Shown: positions 39,369-49,445 of the stretch, piece after piece
Numbering within the stretch: the stretch's first letter is position 1
How the letters are laid out: each line of letters starts with the position of its first letter
NCBI RefSeq assembly: GCF_001937195.1
Contig: NZ_MSDO01000017.1
Span: 186,001-250,000 of the forward strand
Origin: Salinicola socius
Lineage (GTDB): Bacteria; Pseudomonadota; Gammaproteobacteria; Pseudomonadales; Halomonadaceae
Length of the DNA stretch: 64,000 nt
Direction: 5' to 3'
Program-made: the position numbers and the translations under genes
The notes under the pieces: model-generated
The model's database searches: none
What the model was told of the DNA's origin: nothing
What the model saw: only the letters and a program-made list of their open reading frames with translations

Positions 39369-41504
39369 TCAGACCAGCATGCGGCGAATATCGGTCAGCA
39401 CCTGCGCCAGGAAGGCAGTGAAGCGTGCCGCGTCGGCGCCATTGACCGCACGGTGGTCGTAGGAGAGAGACAGCGGCAGCATCAGGCGCGGCTCGAAGTC
39501 GCTACCGTTCCAGACCGGCTTCATCGACGACTTGGAAACACCCAGAATCGCTACTTCCGGCGTGTTGACGATTGGCGTGAAGGCCGTACCACCGATCGAA
39601 CCGAGGCTCGAGATGGTGAAACTGGCGCCGCTCATTTCCTCGCGGGACAGCTTCTTGTTCTGCGCCTTCTTGGCCAACTCGACCGACTCCTTGGCCAGAT
39701 CGATCAAGGATTTCCTGTCGGCATCGCGGATCACCGGCACCATCAAACCATCCGGCGTATCGACCGCAACGCCGATGTGCACGTAATGCTTGATGACCAG
39801 CTTGTCGCCGTCCGGATGCAGGCTCGAGTTGAACTGCGGGAACTTGCGCAGCGCATAGGCACACGCCTTGATCATGAACGGCAGCGGCGTCAGCTTGGCA
39901 CCCTGAGACTCGGCTTCCGCCTTCATCGACTTGCGGAACGCTTCCAGCTCGGTGATATCGGCTTCGTCGAACTGGGTAACGTGCGGCACGTTGAGCCAGC
40001 TGCGGTGCAGGTTGTTGGCGCCCGCCCGCATCAGGCGACTCATCGGCTTCTCTTCGACCTCGCCGAACTGGCTGAAATCGATCGCCGGAACCTGCGGAAT
40101 ACCCGCCCCGCCAGTCGCCGGGGCTGCCGAGGCACCCCCGCCGCTCTTGCGCTGTTTCATCACCTGCTTGACGAAGCCGTCGACGTCGTCCTTCAGGATC
40201 CGACCCTTGGGACCGGAACCCTTGATTTCGCCGAGCTCGACACCCAGCTCGCGGGCCAGTTTACGTACCGCCGGACCGGCATGAACGTGGGCACCTTCGG
40301 ATTTGTCATCGCCATGCTTGTGGCGCGCTTCCGGGCTGGGCTCACCGCTGACGTCTTTCTGCGCCTGGGCGTCGGATGACTTGTCGGCCTTGGACGTCTT
40401 TTCGGCGTCGGACTTGGCCGGTGCCGGTTTCGACTCGTCGCTTTTGTTCGAGGAAGACTTCTTCGTCGCCGGCGTCTTGGCACCCACCATCTGGACGTAA
40501 CCGATCAGATCGCCTTCCGAAACGCTGTCCCCTTCCTTGACCGCGACCTCGACGATCTTACCCTTGTACGGGCTCGGCACGTCCATCGACGCCTTGTCGG
40601 ATTCCAGCGTGATCAAGGTGTCTTCTTCGTTGATCTCGTCGCCTTCACTGATCGCGACTTCGATGATCTCGACGCCATCGCTACCGCCGATATCGGGTAC
40701 GCGAATCTCCTTGCGACCGCCTTCGTCGCCGCCCTGATCATCATCGTCCTGATCTTGGGACGCCTGACCTTCGCCGCCATCGTCCGCTTCGGCGTCGTCG
40801 TCGGCGGATTCGTCTTCCGCCGTCGCGTCTTCGCCATCGTCCTCTTCGGCGCCCTCATCGGCGACTTCCATGGTGCCGATCAGGTCGCCCTCGGAGACGC
40901 TGTCGCCCTCCTTGATCGAAAGCGAAACGATCTTGCCAGTGTAGGGGCTGGGTACGTCCATCGAGGCCTTGTCGGACTCGAGCGTGATCAGCGTGTCTTC
41001 TTCGCCGATCTCGTCGCCCTCGCTGACGGCCACTTCGATGATCTCGACACCATCGCCGCCACCGATGTCCGGCACCTTCACTTCGACGGTGCGCTTGCCA
41101 CCACCGGAGGATTTCTTCTTCGGCGCGGCCTTCACGGGCTCTGCCGAATCCTTGTCTGAAGACTTGGCGTCGTCTTTCGGCTCGTTGTCGCGGTCGGATG
41201 CGGCGGCGTCCCGCGACGTCTCGCCATCGGCATCCGACGCATCGTCACCCTGATCGTCGCCAGCCCCTTCGGCTTCGAGTTCGAGGATGTCGTCGCCTTC
41301 GGAGACGGTGTCGCCCTCCTTGACCAGAATCTTGACGACCTTGCCACCTTTCGGTGCGGGAACGTCCATGCTGGCCTTGTCGGACTCCAGCGTGATCATG
41401 GTGTCTTCGGCGGAGATGACATCGCCAACGCTCACCGCGATCTCGATGATTTCGACATCGTCGCTGCCGCCGATGTCGGGAACTTTGATGATTTCGCTAC
41501 TCAA
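39369..41504 (-). CDS. aceF: pyruvate dehydrogenase E2 (dihydrolipoyl acetyltransferase), three lipoyl domains
   Basis: A 711-residue E2 core of pyruvate dehydrogenase. Three N-terminal lipoyl domains carry lipoyl lysines at 43, 179 and 304 (each in ESDKAS), joined by acidic Asp/Glu/Ser-rich linkers. A peripheral subunit-binding domain is near 405-440, then the catalytic domain with His684 in DHRAVNGAD. The residue four after His is Asn instead of the Asp of E. coli, as known for Azotobacter and Pseudomonas E2. The start is TTG (41502-41504), supported by AAAGGAGC 8 bases upstream and no nearby ATG. Confidence 0.95.
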   Translation of the reverse strand: MSSEIIKVPDIGGSDDVEIIEIAVSVGDVISAEDTMITLESDKASMDVPAPKGGKVVKILVKEGDTVSEGDDILELEAEGAGDDQGDDASDADGETSRDAAASDRDNEPKDDAKSSDKDSAEPVKAAPKKKSSGGGKRTVEVKVPDIGGGDGVEIIEVAVSEGDEIGEEDTLITLESDKASMDVPSPYTGKIVSLSIKEGDSVSEGDLIGTMEVADEGAEEDDGEDATAEDESADDDAEADDGGEGQASQDQDDDDQGGDEGGRKEIRVPDIGGSDGVEIIEVAISEGDEINEEDTLITLESDKASMDVPSPYKGKIVEVAVKEGDSVSEGDLIGYVQMVGAKTPATKKSSSNKSDESKPAPAKSDAEKTSKADKSSDAQAQKDVSGEPSPEARHKHGDDKSEGAHVHAGPAVRKLARELGVELGEIKGSGPKGRILKDDVDGFVKQVMKQRKSGGGASAAPATGGAGIPQVPAIDFSQFGEVEEKPMSRLMRAGANNLHRSWLNVPHVTQFDEADITELEAFRKSMKAEAESQGAKLTPLPFMIKACAYALRKFPQFNSSLHPDGDKLVIKHYVHIGVAVDTPDGLMVPVIRDADRKSLIDLAKESVELAKKAQNKKLSREEMSGASFTISSLGSIGGTAFTPIVNTPEVAILGVSKSSMKPVWNGSDFEPRLMLPLSLSYDHRAVNGADAARFTAFLAQVLTDIRRMLV

Positions 41505-41615
41505 GGTCGCGCTCCTTTAATCATCTGCCAACCTGCCTCGGGGGCAGGTCGGCTAATTCAGGCAATCTGGCCGCCGCCCTTCATCGGCGACGGCACCCTG
41601 ACGTGATCCGCCAGT

Positions 41616-44306
41616 TCAAGACACCAGAGGGCTGGGCTTGGCGGGGTCGATGCCGTACTTCTTCATGGCATCATTGACGACCTTGACGTCGATCTCGCCG
41701 CGATTGGCCAGCGCACGCAGTGCCTGAATCGTCACGTAGTAGCGGTCGACCTCGAAGAAGCGACGCAGCTGCTCACGAGTGTCCGAGCGGCCGAAGCCAT
41801 CCGTGCCGAGCACGTGGAAGTCATTCGGAACCCAGGCGCGAATCTGATCGGCGTAGAGCTTCATGTAGTCGGTCGAGGCGATGACCGGCCCTTCGGTTCC
41901 GTCGAGCTGCTGCACCACCCACGGCTTCTCGCGATTTTCATCGTAGTCGAGGAACTGCTGACGGTCGTACTCGAGCGCTTCGCGACGCAGTTCGTTGAAA
42001 CTGGTCACGCTCCAGACATCGGCAACCACGCCATGATCTTCTGCCAGCAGCTCCGCGGCCGCCTCGACTTCGCGCAGGATCGTGCCGCTGCCCATGAGCT
42101 GGACGCGCGGCTGCTTCTTCTTGCCGGAAACCTTGCCCTCCTGCAACCGGTACATACCGCGAACGATACCTTCCTCGCTACCTTCCGCCATTTCGGGGTG
42201 CGAGTAGTTTTCGTTCATCACGGTCAGGTAGTAGAAGCAGCTCTCCTTGTCCTGGAACATCCGCTTGAGGCCGTCCTGCAGGATCACCGCCAGCTCGTGC
42301 CCGTAGCACGGGTCATAGGCGCGGCAGCTCGGCACGGTGGACATCAGGATATGACTGTGGCCGTCCTGGTGCTGCAGGCCTTCGCCGTTGATGGTGGTTC
42401 GCCCGGCGGTCCCGCCGACCATGAAACCACGCGCCTGCAGGTCGCCAGCGGCCCACACCAGATCACCGATGCGCTGGTAGCCGAACATCGAGTAGTAGAC
42501 GTAGAACGGAATCAGCGGCAGATGATGGTTGGCGTACGACGTCGCCGCCGCGATCCACGCCGACATGGAACCGGCTTCGGTGATGCCTTCCTCGAGGATC
42601 TGACCCTTCTTGTCCTCGCGGTAATACATGATCTGACCGGCATCCATCGGCTCGTACTTCTGGCCTTCGGCGGCGTAGATCCCGAGCTGACGGAACATGC
42701 CTTCCATCCCGAACGTTCGCGCTTCGTCGGGAATGATCGGCACCACGCGGGAACCCAGCTGCTTGTGCTTGACCAGACCGTTGAGCACGCGCACGAACGA
42801 CATCGTGGTCGAGACTTCACGATCGCCGGAGCCTTTCAACTGAGCCGCGAACATCTTGTCGTCGAGACCGGGGATTTCCATCGCCTCGAAGTCGGGTTTC
42901 CGCGCCGGCAGGAAGCCACCGAGCTTCTCGCGCTGGAGATGCAGGTACTTCATCTCCGGGCTGTCGTCTTCGGGCTTGTAGTACGGGATATCGCCGCTTT
43001 CGATCTGCTTGTCGGAAACCGGGATGCCGAACCGATCGCGGAAGGCCTTGAGCGCGTCGACGTCCATCGACTTGATCTGGTGGGCTTCCATATCGGCTTC
43101 GCCGTGACCGCCACCCATGCCGTAACCCTTGACGGTATGCGCCAGAATCACGGTGGGACGACCATTGGCCTTGTTGACCGCTTCGTGGTACGCCGCGTAG
43201 ACCTTCTGCGGATCGTGGCCGCCGCGGTTGAGACGGAAGACCTCCTCGTCGGAGTAGTCCTTGACCATCTCGGCGGTTTCGTCGTACTTGCCGAAGAAGT
43301 TGTCGCGCGTGTACTTGCCACCCTGAGCCTTGTAGTTCTGGTACTCGCCGTCGACCGCCTCGTCCATGCGCTTTTGCAGCATGCCCTTGGTGTCCTTCTC
43401 GAACAGCGGGTCCCACAGACCGCCCCAGACCACCTTGATCACGTTCCAGCCGGCACCGCGGAAGACGCCCTCGAGCTCGTCGATGACCCGCGAGTTGCCG
43501 CGCACCGGACCGTCGAGACGCTGCAGGTTGCAATTGATGACGAAGATCAGGTTGTCGAGCTTTTCGCGGCTCGCCAGATGCAGCGCACCCAGGGATTCCG
43601 GCTCGTCGCATTCGCCGTCACCCAGGAACGCCCAGACCTTGCGGTCCTTCATGTCTTCCATCTCGCGCGAGTGCAGATACTTCATCACGTGAGCCTGGTA
43701 GATCGACTGGATAGGCCCCAGACCCATGGAAACGGTCGGGAACTGCCAGTAGTCCGGCATCAGGTACGGGTGTGGATAGGACGGCAGCGAATCGCCATCC
43801 ACTTCCTGACGGAAGTTGTCCATCTGCTCCTGGGTCAGCCGGCCTTCCAGGAACGAACGTGCATAGATACCGGGGGTGACGTGCCCCTGGATATAAAGCA
43901 GATCGCCCTTGTGGTCACCGTTATCGGCGCGGAAGAAGTGATTGAAACCGACTTCGTAGAGCGTGGCGCTAGACTGGTAACTGGCGATATGGCCGCCCAA
44001 CCCCTTGTGCTTCTTGTTCGCCCGCAGCACCTGCACCATGGCGTTCCAGCGAATCGCCGAGCGGATCTTGCGCTCGATGAACATGTCGCCGGGAATCTTG
44101 GCTTCACGATGCTTGGGAATGGTATTGCGGTGAGGCGTGGTACCGGAAAACGGCGGTGAAGAACCGTCGCGACGCAGACGATCCGCCAGCCGGCTCAAGA
44201 TATACCGAGCGCGCTCTTCGCCCTCATGCTCGACGACCGAGGCCAGGGAATCCAACCATTCCGTGGTTTCGACCGGATCGAGATCTTCTCGTGTCTCCAG
44301 ACTCAT
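41616..44306 (-). CDS. aceE: pyruvate dehydrogenase E1 component, homodimeric
   Basis: An 896-residue thiamine diphosphate enzyme that decarboxylates pyruvate and acetylates E2. The ThDP motif GDGECDEPESLGALH... (about residues 233-262) and the KGYGMG region near 393 are conserved. ATG 44304-44306 (MSLETRED) with GGAGAG was chosen over a longer frame. aceF follows after 110 bp containing a hairpin (CCTGCC-TCGGG-GGCAGG, about 41531-41547). A promoter and operator-like palindrome lie upstream. Confidence 0.97.
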   Translation of the reverse strand: MSLETREDLDPVETTEWLDSLASVVEHEGEERARYILSRLADRLRRDGSSPPFSGTTPHRNTIPKHREAKIPGDMFIERKIRSAIRWNAMVQVLRANKKHKGLGGHIASYQSSATLYEVGFNHFFRADNGDHKGDLLYIQGHVTPGIYARSFLEGRLTQEQMDNFRQEVDGDSLPSYPHPYLMPDYWQFPTVSMGLGPIQSIYQAHVMKYLHSREMEDMKDRKVWAFLGDGECDEPESLGALHLASREKLDNLIFVINCNLQRLDGPVRGNSRVIDELEGVFRGAGWNVIKVVWGGLWDPLFEKDTKGMLQKRMDEAVDGEYQNYKAQGGKYTRDNFFGKYDETAEMVKDYSDEEVFRLNRGGHDPQKVYAAYHEAVNKANGRPTVILAHTVKGYGMGGGHGEADMEAHQIKSMDVDALKAFRDRFGIPVSDKQIESGDIPYYKPEDDSPEMKYLHLQREKLGGFLPARKPDFEAMEIPGLDDKMFAAQLKGSGDREVSTTMSFVRVLNGLVKHKQLGSRVVPIIPDEARTFGMEGMFRQLGIYAAEGQKYEPMDAGQIMYYREDKKGQILEEGITEAGSMSAWIAAATSYANHHLPLIPFYVYYSMFGYQRIGDLVWAAGDLQARGFMVGGTAGRTTINGEGLQHQDGHSHILMSTVPSCRAYDPCYGHELAVILQDGLKRMFQDKESCFYYLTVMNENYSHPEMAEGSEEGIVRGMYRLQEGKVSGKKKQPRVQLMGSGTILREVEAAAELLAEDHGVVADVWSVTSFNELRREALEYDRQQFLDYDENREKPWVVQQLDGTEGPVIASTDYMKLYADQIRAWVPNDFHVLGTDGFGRSDTREQLRRFFEVDRYYVTIQALRALANRGEIDVKVVNDAMKKYGIDPAKPSPLVS

Positions 44307-44683
44307 AGACAACTCTCCGAATGGGAAAAGGTTTGCCATTCGCCCGGCCATGGCGGGTAGCCGCAGCGGGGCTTGGGAATATGCGCTCTTCGGTGCCGGC
44401 GCAGCTCTTGTAGGGCCGCTTTCCGAGATTTATTGGCTGTAATTGAACTACAGCGGGCGTGCGTGACGCGAGAAATCAGGCGAAGAAGATACCGCAAACG
44501 CCCGCATCTGCCAATTCACGGACGCATCGATTGTGCTGGAGAATGCGCCGAAATACCGCGACATCAGTCGCTTAGCGAACAATCACCCAGACAGAAATGA
44601 GTCTGCGCTTCATGTCGCCAATTTACCGACGCCACGAATGTCGCAGCGATCCGGATGTATCACGCCACGCACAAGCATAGCTT
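44307..44683. other. 377-bp gap upstream of aceE
   Basis: No gene seen. It holds the aceE promoter (44486-44514), a palindrome CTGTA-N7-TACAG in the leader (44438-44454), and the end of ampD on its far side. Confidence 0.6.
44486..44514 (-). promoter_or_regulatory. putative aceEF promoter
   Basis: On the minus strand TTGGCA (44514-44509) and TATCTT (44491-44486) are spaced 17 bp. The leader would be about 170 nt and include a CTGTA-N7-TACAG inverted repeat at 44438-44454, where a PdhR-like or other regulator could bind; its sequence does not match the E. coli PdhR site. Confidence 0.5.
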
Positions 44684-45307
44684 TCAAACGCTCTCTGTCA
44701 GGCAGCGACGCAGGTAGGCCCAATCGAAGGCGGGGCCCGGATCCGTCTTGCGCAGCGGCGCGATGTGCGCATGACCGGTCAACCGCGACGTGGTGATCGC
44801 AGGGTAGTGCTGAATCAATGCCCGCAACACATCTGCCAGCACACGATACTGCGCCTCCCGATAGGGGGTCTCGTCGGCCCCCTCGAGTTCGATGCCGATG
44901 GTGAAATCATTGAGACCCTGGCGCCATCGTGCCTTGCCTGCCCGATCGACATCCCGCCAGCGCGACTTGCCGGCGTGCCAGGCACGACGGTCGAACGCCA
45001 CGAACTGGACACACTCGCCGTCGCGTCGAATCAGCAGATGAGCCGACACTCGCAGCGACGCGATCGTCGCGAACGCCGGATGCCCGGCGGGATCTAGGGT
45101 ATTGGTGAAAAGCCGTTCGATGGCGTCACCGCCGAACTTGCCTGGCGGCAGACTGATACCGTGCAGAACGACCGCAGAGACCTCCCCCGCCGGCCTATCG
45201 TTGGCGTTGGGTGACACCACCCGTCGCGCCGAGCTCAGCCAGTGATCGTCGATTCCGGACGGGTCGTCGATCCCGGACTGGCCGTCGATTCCACGCTGTT
45301 GCGACAT
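44684..45307 (-). CDS. ampD: 1,6-anhydro-N-acetylmuramyl-L-alanine amidase AmpD
   Basis: A 207-residue cytosolic zinc amidase that removes the peptide from anhydro-muropeptides during wall recycling and so controls AmpR-type beta-lactamase induction where present. Zinc and catalytic elements are the first-strand VVLHGISLP and GHAHIAPLRKTDPGPAFDW (His and Asp ligands). The N terminus carries three imperfect SGIDD-like repeats before the domain. ATG 45305-45307 overlaps the upstream regulator stop by one base, with GGGGGAG upstream. Confidence 0.9.
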   Translation of the reverse strand: MSQQRGIDGQSGIDDPSGIDDHWLSSARRVVSPNANDRPAGEVSAVVLHGISLPPGKFGGDAIERLFTNTLDPAGHPAFATIASLRVSAHLLIRRDGECVQFVAFDRRAWHAGKSRWRDVDRAGKARWRQGLNDFTIGIELEGADETPYREAQYRVLADVLRALIQHYPAITTSRLTGHAHIAPLRKTDPGPAFDWAYLRRCLTESV

Positions 45308-46293
45308 CACGTTTCGACTCCCCCATGGCCCAGTCGCTCATCCCGCGGACTGATGCCGAAATGATGACGATAGGCCGTGGAAAAATGCGCGCCCGACGAA
45401 AAACCGTGAGCCAGCGCGATCTCTCCCACCGCCTGATCGCTCTCTCTCAGCAACCTGCGCGCCTGCTGCAAGCGCAGATTCAAGTAGTAGCGACTGGGCA
45501 CGGCCTGCAGATGTTTCTTGAACAATCTTTCCAGCTGGCGCCGGGAGATACCCAGGTGCGCCGACAGCTCATGGGTCGTCAGCGGCTCCTCGATATTGGC
45601 TTCCATCAAGGCCACCGCATCGATCAGGCTCTGCGGCGCATGCCCCAGCCGTGAGCGCAGCGGGATCTGCTGCGGCTCGTCGGCCATGCGGATCCGCTCG
45701 CAGACGAAATGCTCGGAGATCTTCTGGGCCAGTCCGGCACCTTGCTGCTGGCCGATCAGCGTCATCAACATGTCCATCGCCGCGGTGCCGCCCCCACAGG
45801 TGAGGCGGTTGCGGTCGATCTCGAACAGCTGATGCGATACGTGAATCGTCGGAAATGTCCGCGCGAACGCATCGGCACTGGCGTAGGGAATCGAGGCCCG
45901 GTAGCCATCCAGCACGCCGGCTCTCGCCAGCCAGTGCGTGCCGCCGGCAATACCGCCCAGCATCACGCCCCGACTCGCCAGACGATGAAGCCAGTGGATC
46001 AGCGGTCCGCTCTCCTCCCCTGCGGCAACCGGCCAACCCGGCGTGGGAGCGCAGACGAACAGCATGTCGAGATGGCGCGCATCGCTGCCGGCGACGCTCT
46101 CCGGCGAAAGCGCCAGCTCCGCCACGCTTTTCACCGATCGACCATCGATACCGAAGGTGGTCGTGGTGTAGAGCCGCCGCTCCGACAGCGTGTTGGCGAT
46201 GATCAGCGGCTCGATGGCACAGGCCTGCGCCAGCAGGGAAAAGCCGGGGAGCATGACGAACCCCACCTGGCGCGGGGTGTCCTGTGCGTTCAT
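45307..46293 (-). CDS. GlxA family AraC-type regulator
   Basis: A 328-residue regulator with an N-terminal DJ-1/PfpI-like domain and a C-terminal AraC DNA-binding domain (about residues 220-315: ISRRQLERLFKKHL, IALAHGFSSGAHFSTAYR). It resembles the betaine/carnitine/arginine regulators of pseudomonads, but no matching catabolic genes are adjacent. It is coupled to ampD by a one-base overlap, which is an unusual partner for this class. Ribosome site weak. Effector unknown. Confidence 0.85.
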   Translation of the reverse strand: MNAQDTPRQVGFVMLPGFSLLAQACAIEPLIIANTLSERRLYTTTTFGIDGRSVKSVAELALSPESVAGSDARHLDMLFVCAPTPGWPVAAGEESGPLIHWLHRLASRGVMLGGIAGGTHWLARAGVLDGYRASIPYASADAFARTFPTIHVSHQLFEIDRNRLTCGGGTAAMDMLMTLIGQQQGAGLAQKISEHFVCERIRMADEPQQIPLRSRLGHAPQSLIDAVALMEANIEEPLTTHELSAHLGISRRQLERLFKKHLQAVPSRYYLNLRLQQARRLLRESDQAVGEIALAHGFSSGAHFSTAYRHHFGISPRDERLGHGGVET

Positions 46294-46326
46294 GGTTGAT
46301 GTGTCATGCAGCAGAGCGCGGCGCGA

Positions 46327-47526
46327 TCAAACCTGAACGACGTCGAATGTCACCAGCGGATCGACATCGGCGTCGTAATCCACATCATCGCGCTCGAAGC
46401 CGAACAGCTTGAGAAATTCATGCTTGTAGCCGGCGTAGTCGGTCAGCGCGAACAGGTTGTCGCTGGTCACCTGCGGCCAAAGATCCTTGCATGCCTGCTG
46501 GATATCGTCGCGGAGCTCCCAGTCATCCAGACGCACGCGTCCGGCTTCGTCCAGCTCGGGCTCGCCGTCGGCATACAGACGCTCGCCGAACAGGCGGTTG
46601 AGCTGGTCGATGGTGCCTTCGTGGACGCCCTGCTCTTTCATGACCTTGTAGACCATGGAAATGTAGAGCGGCATCACCGGTATCGCGGCACTGGCCTGGG
46701 TCACCACGGACTTGAGCACGGCCACGTTGGCGCCGCCACCGGTCGCCTTGAGGCGTTGATCGATTTCGCTCGCCGCGCGGTCGAGATCCTCTTTCGCCTT
46801 GCCCAACGCCCCATGCCAGTAGATCGGCCAGGTAATGTCGGTGCCGATGTAGCTGAACGCCACGGACCTGGCACCCGGCGCCAGCACGCCCGCCTTGTCC
46901 AGCGCGTCCATCCACAGCTCCCAGTCCTGGCCACCCATCACCTCGATGGTATCGGCCACTTCCTGCTCGGTCGCCGGCTCCACGGAGGCCTGGGTAATCG
47001 TATCCTTGTTGGTGTCGATGGCGGTCGCCGTGTAGGTCTCGCCGATCGGCTTGAGGCTGGAGCGCTTGAGCTCGCCGCTGTCCGGCAGCTTGCGCACCGG
47101 CGAGGCCAGCGAGTAGATCACCAGATCGATCTGCCCCATGTCTTCCCGGATCAGCTCGATCGCCTTGTCGCGAACCTCATGGGAAAACGCGTCGCCGTTG
47201 ATCGACTTGCTGTAGAGACCTTCGGCCTTGGCGAACTTGTCGAACGCCGCCGAGTTGTACCAGCCGGCCGTGCCGGGCTTGGTCTCGGTCGCGGGCTTTT
47301 CGAAGAACACGCCCAGCGTATCGGCGCCGTAACCGAAAGCCGCCGTGATGCGAGCCGCCAGGCCATATCCGCTGGAAGCGCCGATGACCAGCACGTTGCG
47401 CGGGCCGGCCTTTTCACCGCTCAGGTTGGCGCGAGTGGTCTCGATCTGTTCGAGTACGTTGCGCTCGCAGCCGAGCGGATGCGTCGTGGTACAGATGAAA
47501 CCGCGAACCTTGGGCTTGATGATCAC
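46327..47526 (-). CDS. fabV: FabV trans-2-enoyl-ACP reductase
   Basis: A 399-residue NADH-dependent enoyl-ACP reductase, last step of fatty-acid elongation. The start [19 protein letters not shown], the nucleotide motif [13 protein letters not shown] and the catalytic Tyr-x8-Lys in [11 protein letters not shown] are intact. Start is GTG 47524-47526 with AGGTTAG upstream; this matches the start of known FabV proteins, so the longer open frame to 47571 is rejected. FabV is naturally insensitive to triclosan in characterised cases. Confidence 0.95.
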   Translation of the reverse strand: MIIKPKVRGFICTTTHPLGCERNVLEQIETTRANLSGEKAGPRNVLVIGASSGYGLAARITAAFGYGADTLGVFFEKPATETKPGTAGWYNSAAFDKFAKAEGLYSKSINGDAFSHEVRDKAIELIREDMGQIDLVIYSLASPVRKLPDSGELKRSSLKPIGETYTATAIDTNKDTITQASVEPATEQEVADTIEVMGGQDWELWMDALDKAGVLAPGARSVAFSYIGTDITWPIYWHGALGKAKEDLDRAASEIDQRLKATGGGANVAVLKSVVTQASAAIPVMPLYISMVYKVMKEQGVHEGTIDQLNRLFGERLYADGEPELDEAGRVRLDDWELRDDIQQACKDLWPQVTSDNLFALTDYAGYKHEFLKLFGFERDDVDYDADVDPLVTFDVVQV

Positions 47527-47818
47527 GTCTAACCTCGTCTTCTTGAGCCGAAACGGAAGCCCCGGCGACATTCACCGGGAGCTGGCATGGATCGAATTCT
47601 ATCAGGTCGAATGCTGTCCGGGCGCATTCTAACAGGGTGGCAAAACCGGGGGCGAACTCGTGACATGCGGCTGTCAGTTGATCGTCGCCGACGCCTCGTC
47701 GATCATAGTTCAATAGCGCGCCCCCGACGGTGGCGCGCATCGGGCTTGTCACGTCACCCCGCGTATTCGAAGATGACCGGCCGCAAGCCGAGCCAGCCCA
47801 GAGAGCAGAGAAAGCCCC

Positions 47819-48226
47819 ATGCATCACGAGCAAGAGATCGAAGATCTGGTCGTCAAGCGCGGTGCGCTATGGCTGGCACTGTCACCGCTGTGGCTCGAGC
47901 GCGACCCCCGCGAGTCCGAATACGCTCGCATGATTCGGGAGGTCGACGCCAGCGAGCTGACGCTGCAACAGCTGGAGTGGATCTATCGGCTGGAGATGTC
48001 GCCGGTCATGGCGCGCTACCAGCTATCGATGGCGGGGGAATGGCGCGCTTTCGACGAAACCGTGCTGCTGACGCGCCTGGTTCGCCACAATCGCAAGCTC
48101 GCCGGCTGGCGCAAGGCCACCTGGTCGCTGTTCTCCGGCTTGACGACGATGATGAGCCGCCCGCGCTTCAACGAACTGGCCATGCGGGTCATGGTCGCCC
48201 GCGGCGAGCATCCGCCGCGGAGATGA
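47819..48226 (+). CDS. conserved hypothetical protein (resembles DUF7079 pattern)
   Basis: A 135-residue soluble, helical protein. The pattern ALSPLWLERDP near residue 20, then an EL-x-L-EWIYRLEM block and SMAGEWRAFD near 70, recalls a family I remember as DUF7079; this assignment is tentative. AGAGAAAG precedes ATG 47819. It is divergent from fabV across 292 bp and convergent with the glutathione peroxidase gene, 7 bp apart. No function is known. Confidence 0.7.
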   Translation: MHHEQEIEDLVVKRGALWLALSPLWLERDPRESEYARMIREVDASELTLQQLEWIYRLEMSPVMARYQLSMAGEWRAFDETVLLTRLVRHNRKLAGWRKATWSLFSGLTTMMSRPRFNELAMRVMVARGEHPPRR

Positions 48227-48233
48227 CGCCGAC

Positions 48234-48728
48234 TCAGGCCGAGAATGGCGTCTCCAGCGCCGCTTCGATGGCAGGGCGCAGTGCTCGCGGCACGTCTCGC
48301 GGGCCGAAGCGACGAATGATCTGGCCGTCACGACCCACCAGAAACTTGGTGAAATTCCACTTGATGGGCGTACTTCCCAGCACCCCGGGCGCCTGGCGTC
48401 GCAGATGTCTGAACAGCGGATGTGCGTCACGGCCGTTGACCTTGACCTTCTCCATCAGCGGAAATGTCACCGCGTAGCGCTGTTCACAGAATGCCCCGAA
48501 CATGGCCGAGGACTCCGGTGACTGGCGGGCAAACTGATTGCACGGGAATGCCAGCACGGTGAACCCCTGGTCGCGATATTCGCGGTAGAGTTTTTCCAGC
48601 CCTTCCATCTGCGGAGTGAAGCCGCAGCGGCTGGCGACGTTGACGACCAGCAGCACCTGACCCCGCAGCGCGCGCAGATTGAAGGCTTCGCCGGTGTGGG
48701 TCCGGCAGTCTTGCGTATAGAACGACAT
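48234..48728 (-). CDS. glutathione peroxidase family thiol peroxidase
   Basis: A 164-residue enzyme reducing peroxides with thioredoxin or glutathione. The active-site set is complete: peroxidatic Cys in NVASRCGFTPQ (about 35), Gln in FPCNQFA (about 70) and Trp in KWNFTKF (about 123). It is a cysteine, not a selenocysteine, enzyme. It lies 4 bp after the Nudix gene on the same strand, so the two are an operon. Confidence 0.92.
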   Translation of the reverse strand: MSFYTQDCRTHTGEAFNLRALRGQVLLVVNVASRCGFTPQMEGLEKLYREYRDQGFTVLAFPCNQFARQSPESSAMFGAFCEQRYAVTFPLMEKVKVNGRDAHPLFRHLRRQAPGVLGSTPIKWNFTKFLVGRDGQIIRRFGPRDVPRALRPAIEAALETPFSA

Positions 48729-48732
48729 CGTT

Positions 48733-49239
48733 TCACCAGTGATCGAAATCGATGGCTTTCGACAGTGCCATTCGCGTATCCGGCGTCGCCTTTTCCAGCG
48801 CCAGCGCCTCGGGTATCGACAGCCAGCGTACGGCAGCCACCTCCTCCAGCTGCAGGCAGAGTGGCCCGCCGTAGTTCACCCAGTAGAGGCTGCCGTAGAG
48901 ATTCAGCCCGGCTTCCCGGAACACGAATTCTCCCCCACTTATCAGCTCGACGCCACGAACGCCGAGCTCCTCGAACAGCTCCCGCCTTGCCGCCGGCCGA
49001 GAGGCCTCCCCTGCCGCCACCACCCCACCGGCGGCCAGATCGAACCAGCCCGGGTGCGTTTCCTTGATCGAGGTTCGCTGCTGCACGCAGATCTCCCCCT
49101 TCACGTTGCGCACGACGATGTACGTTGCCCGATGCCAGCAGTTCAGACGCCGCATCATGACTCGCGAGGCACTGCCACAGGGTCGATTGTACGGATCGAC
49201 GAGCTGAACCTGCTCGTCGGCGATGACGGTCTCGCTCAT
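48733..49239 (-). CDS. YfcD-like Nudix hydrolase
   Basis: A 168-residue Nudix protein with the box pattern GGVVAAGE-x7-RELFEELGV at about residues 70-92. The N-terminal part (VDPYNRPCGSASRVMMRR) matches the E. coli YfcD/IPP isomerase-like group. It should hydrolyse a nucleoside-diphosphate-linked substrate, which is not known. GGTAAG precedes the ATG, and the glutathione peroxidase gene follows immediately. Confidence 0.88.
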   Translation of the reverse strand: MSETVIADEQVQLVDPYNRPCGSASRVMMRRLNCWHRATYIVVRNVKGEICVQQRTSIKETHPGWFDLAAGGVVAAGEASRPAARRELFEELGVRGVELISGGEFVFREAGLNLYGSLYWVNYGGPLCLQLEEVAAVRWLSIPEALALEKATPDTRMALSKAIDFDHW

Positions 49240-49445
49240 GAAGACTTACCGGTCGGAAAACGGGTTAGCAGCGTATCACGTGATCCCCGCAATCCGGGTC
49301 CCTGGTATCTGAGTGATGTCCTCTGGCTGGCGTTCAGCTCGAGTCGCATCGCTAGAGCCCCGATAGTCGCACCGCTTTGGTCGAATAGACCGCACAGCGG
49401 TAAGTGTCCGGTTTATGCTTGAGCCAGCCAACTCGGAGTCATCCC

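Noticed and set aside
41814-44159. Open frame of 781 codons antisense to aceE on the plus strand
   Set aside because: Mirror frame of a strongly identified gene in GC-rich DNA; repetitive His/Val/Leu-rich translation, no ribosome site and no family.
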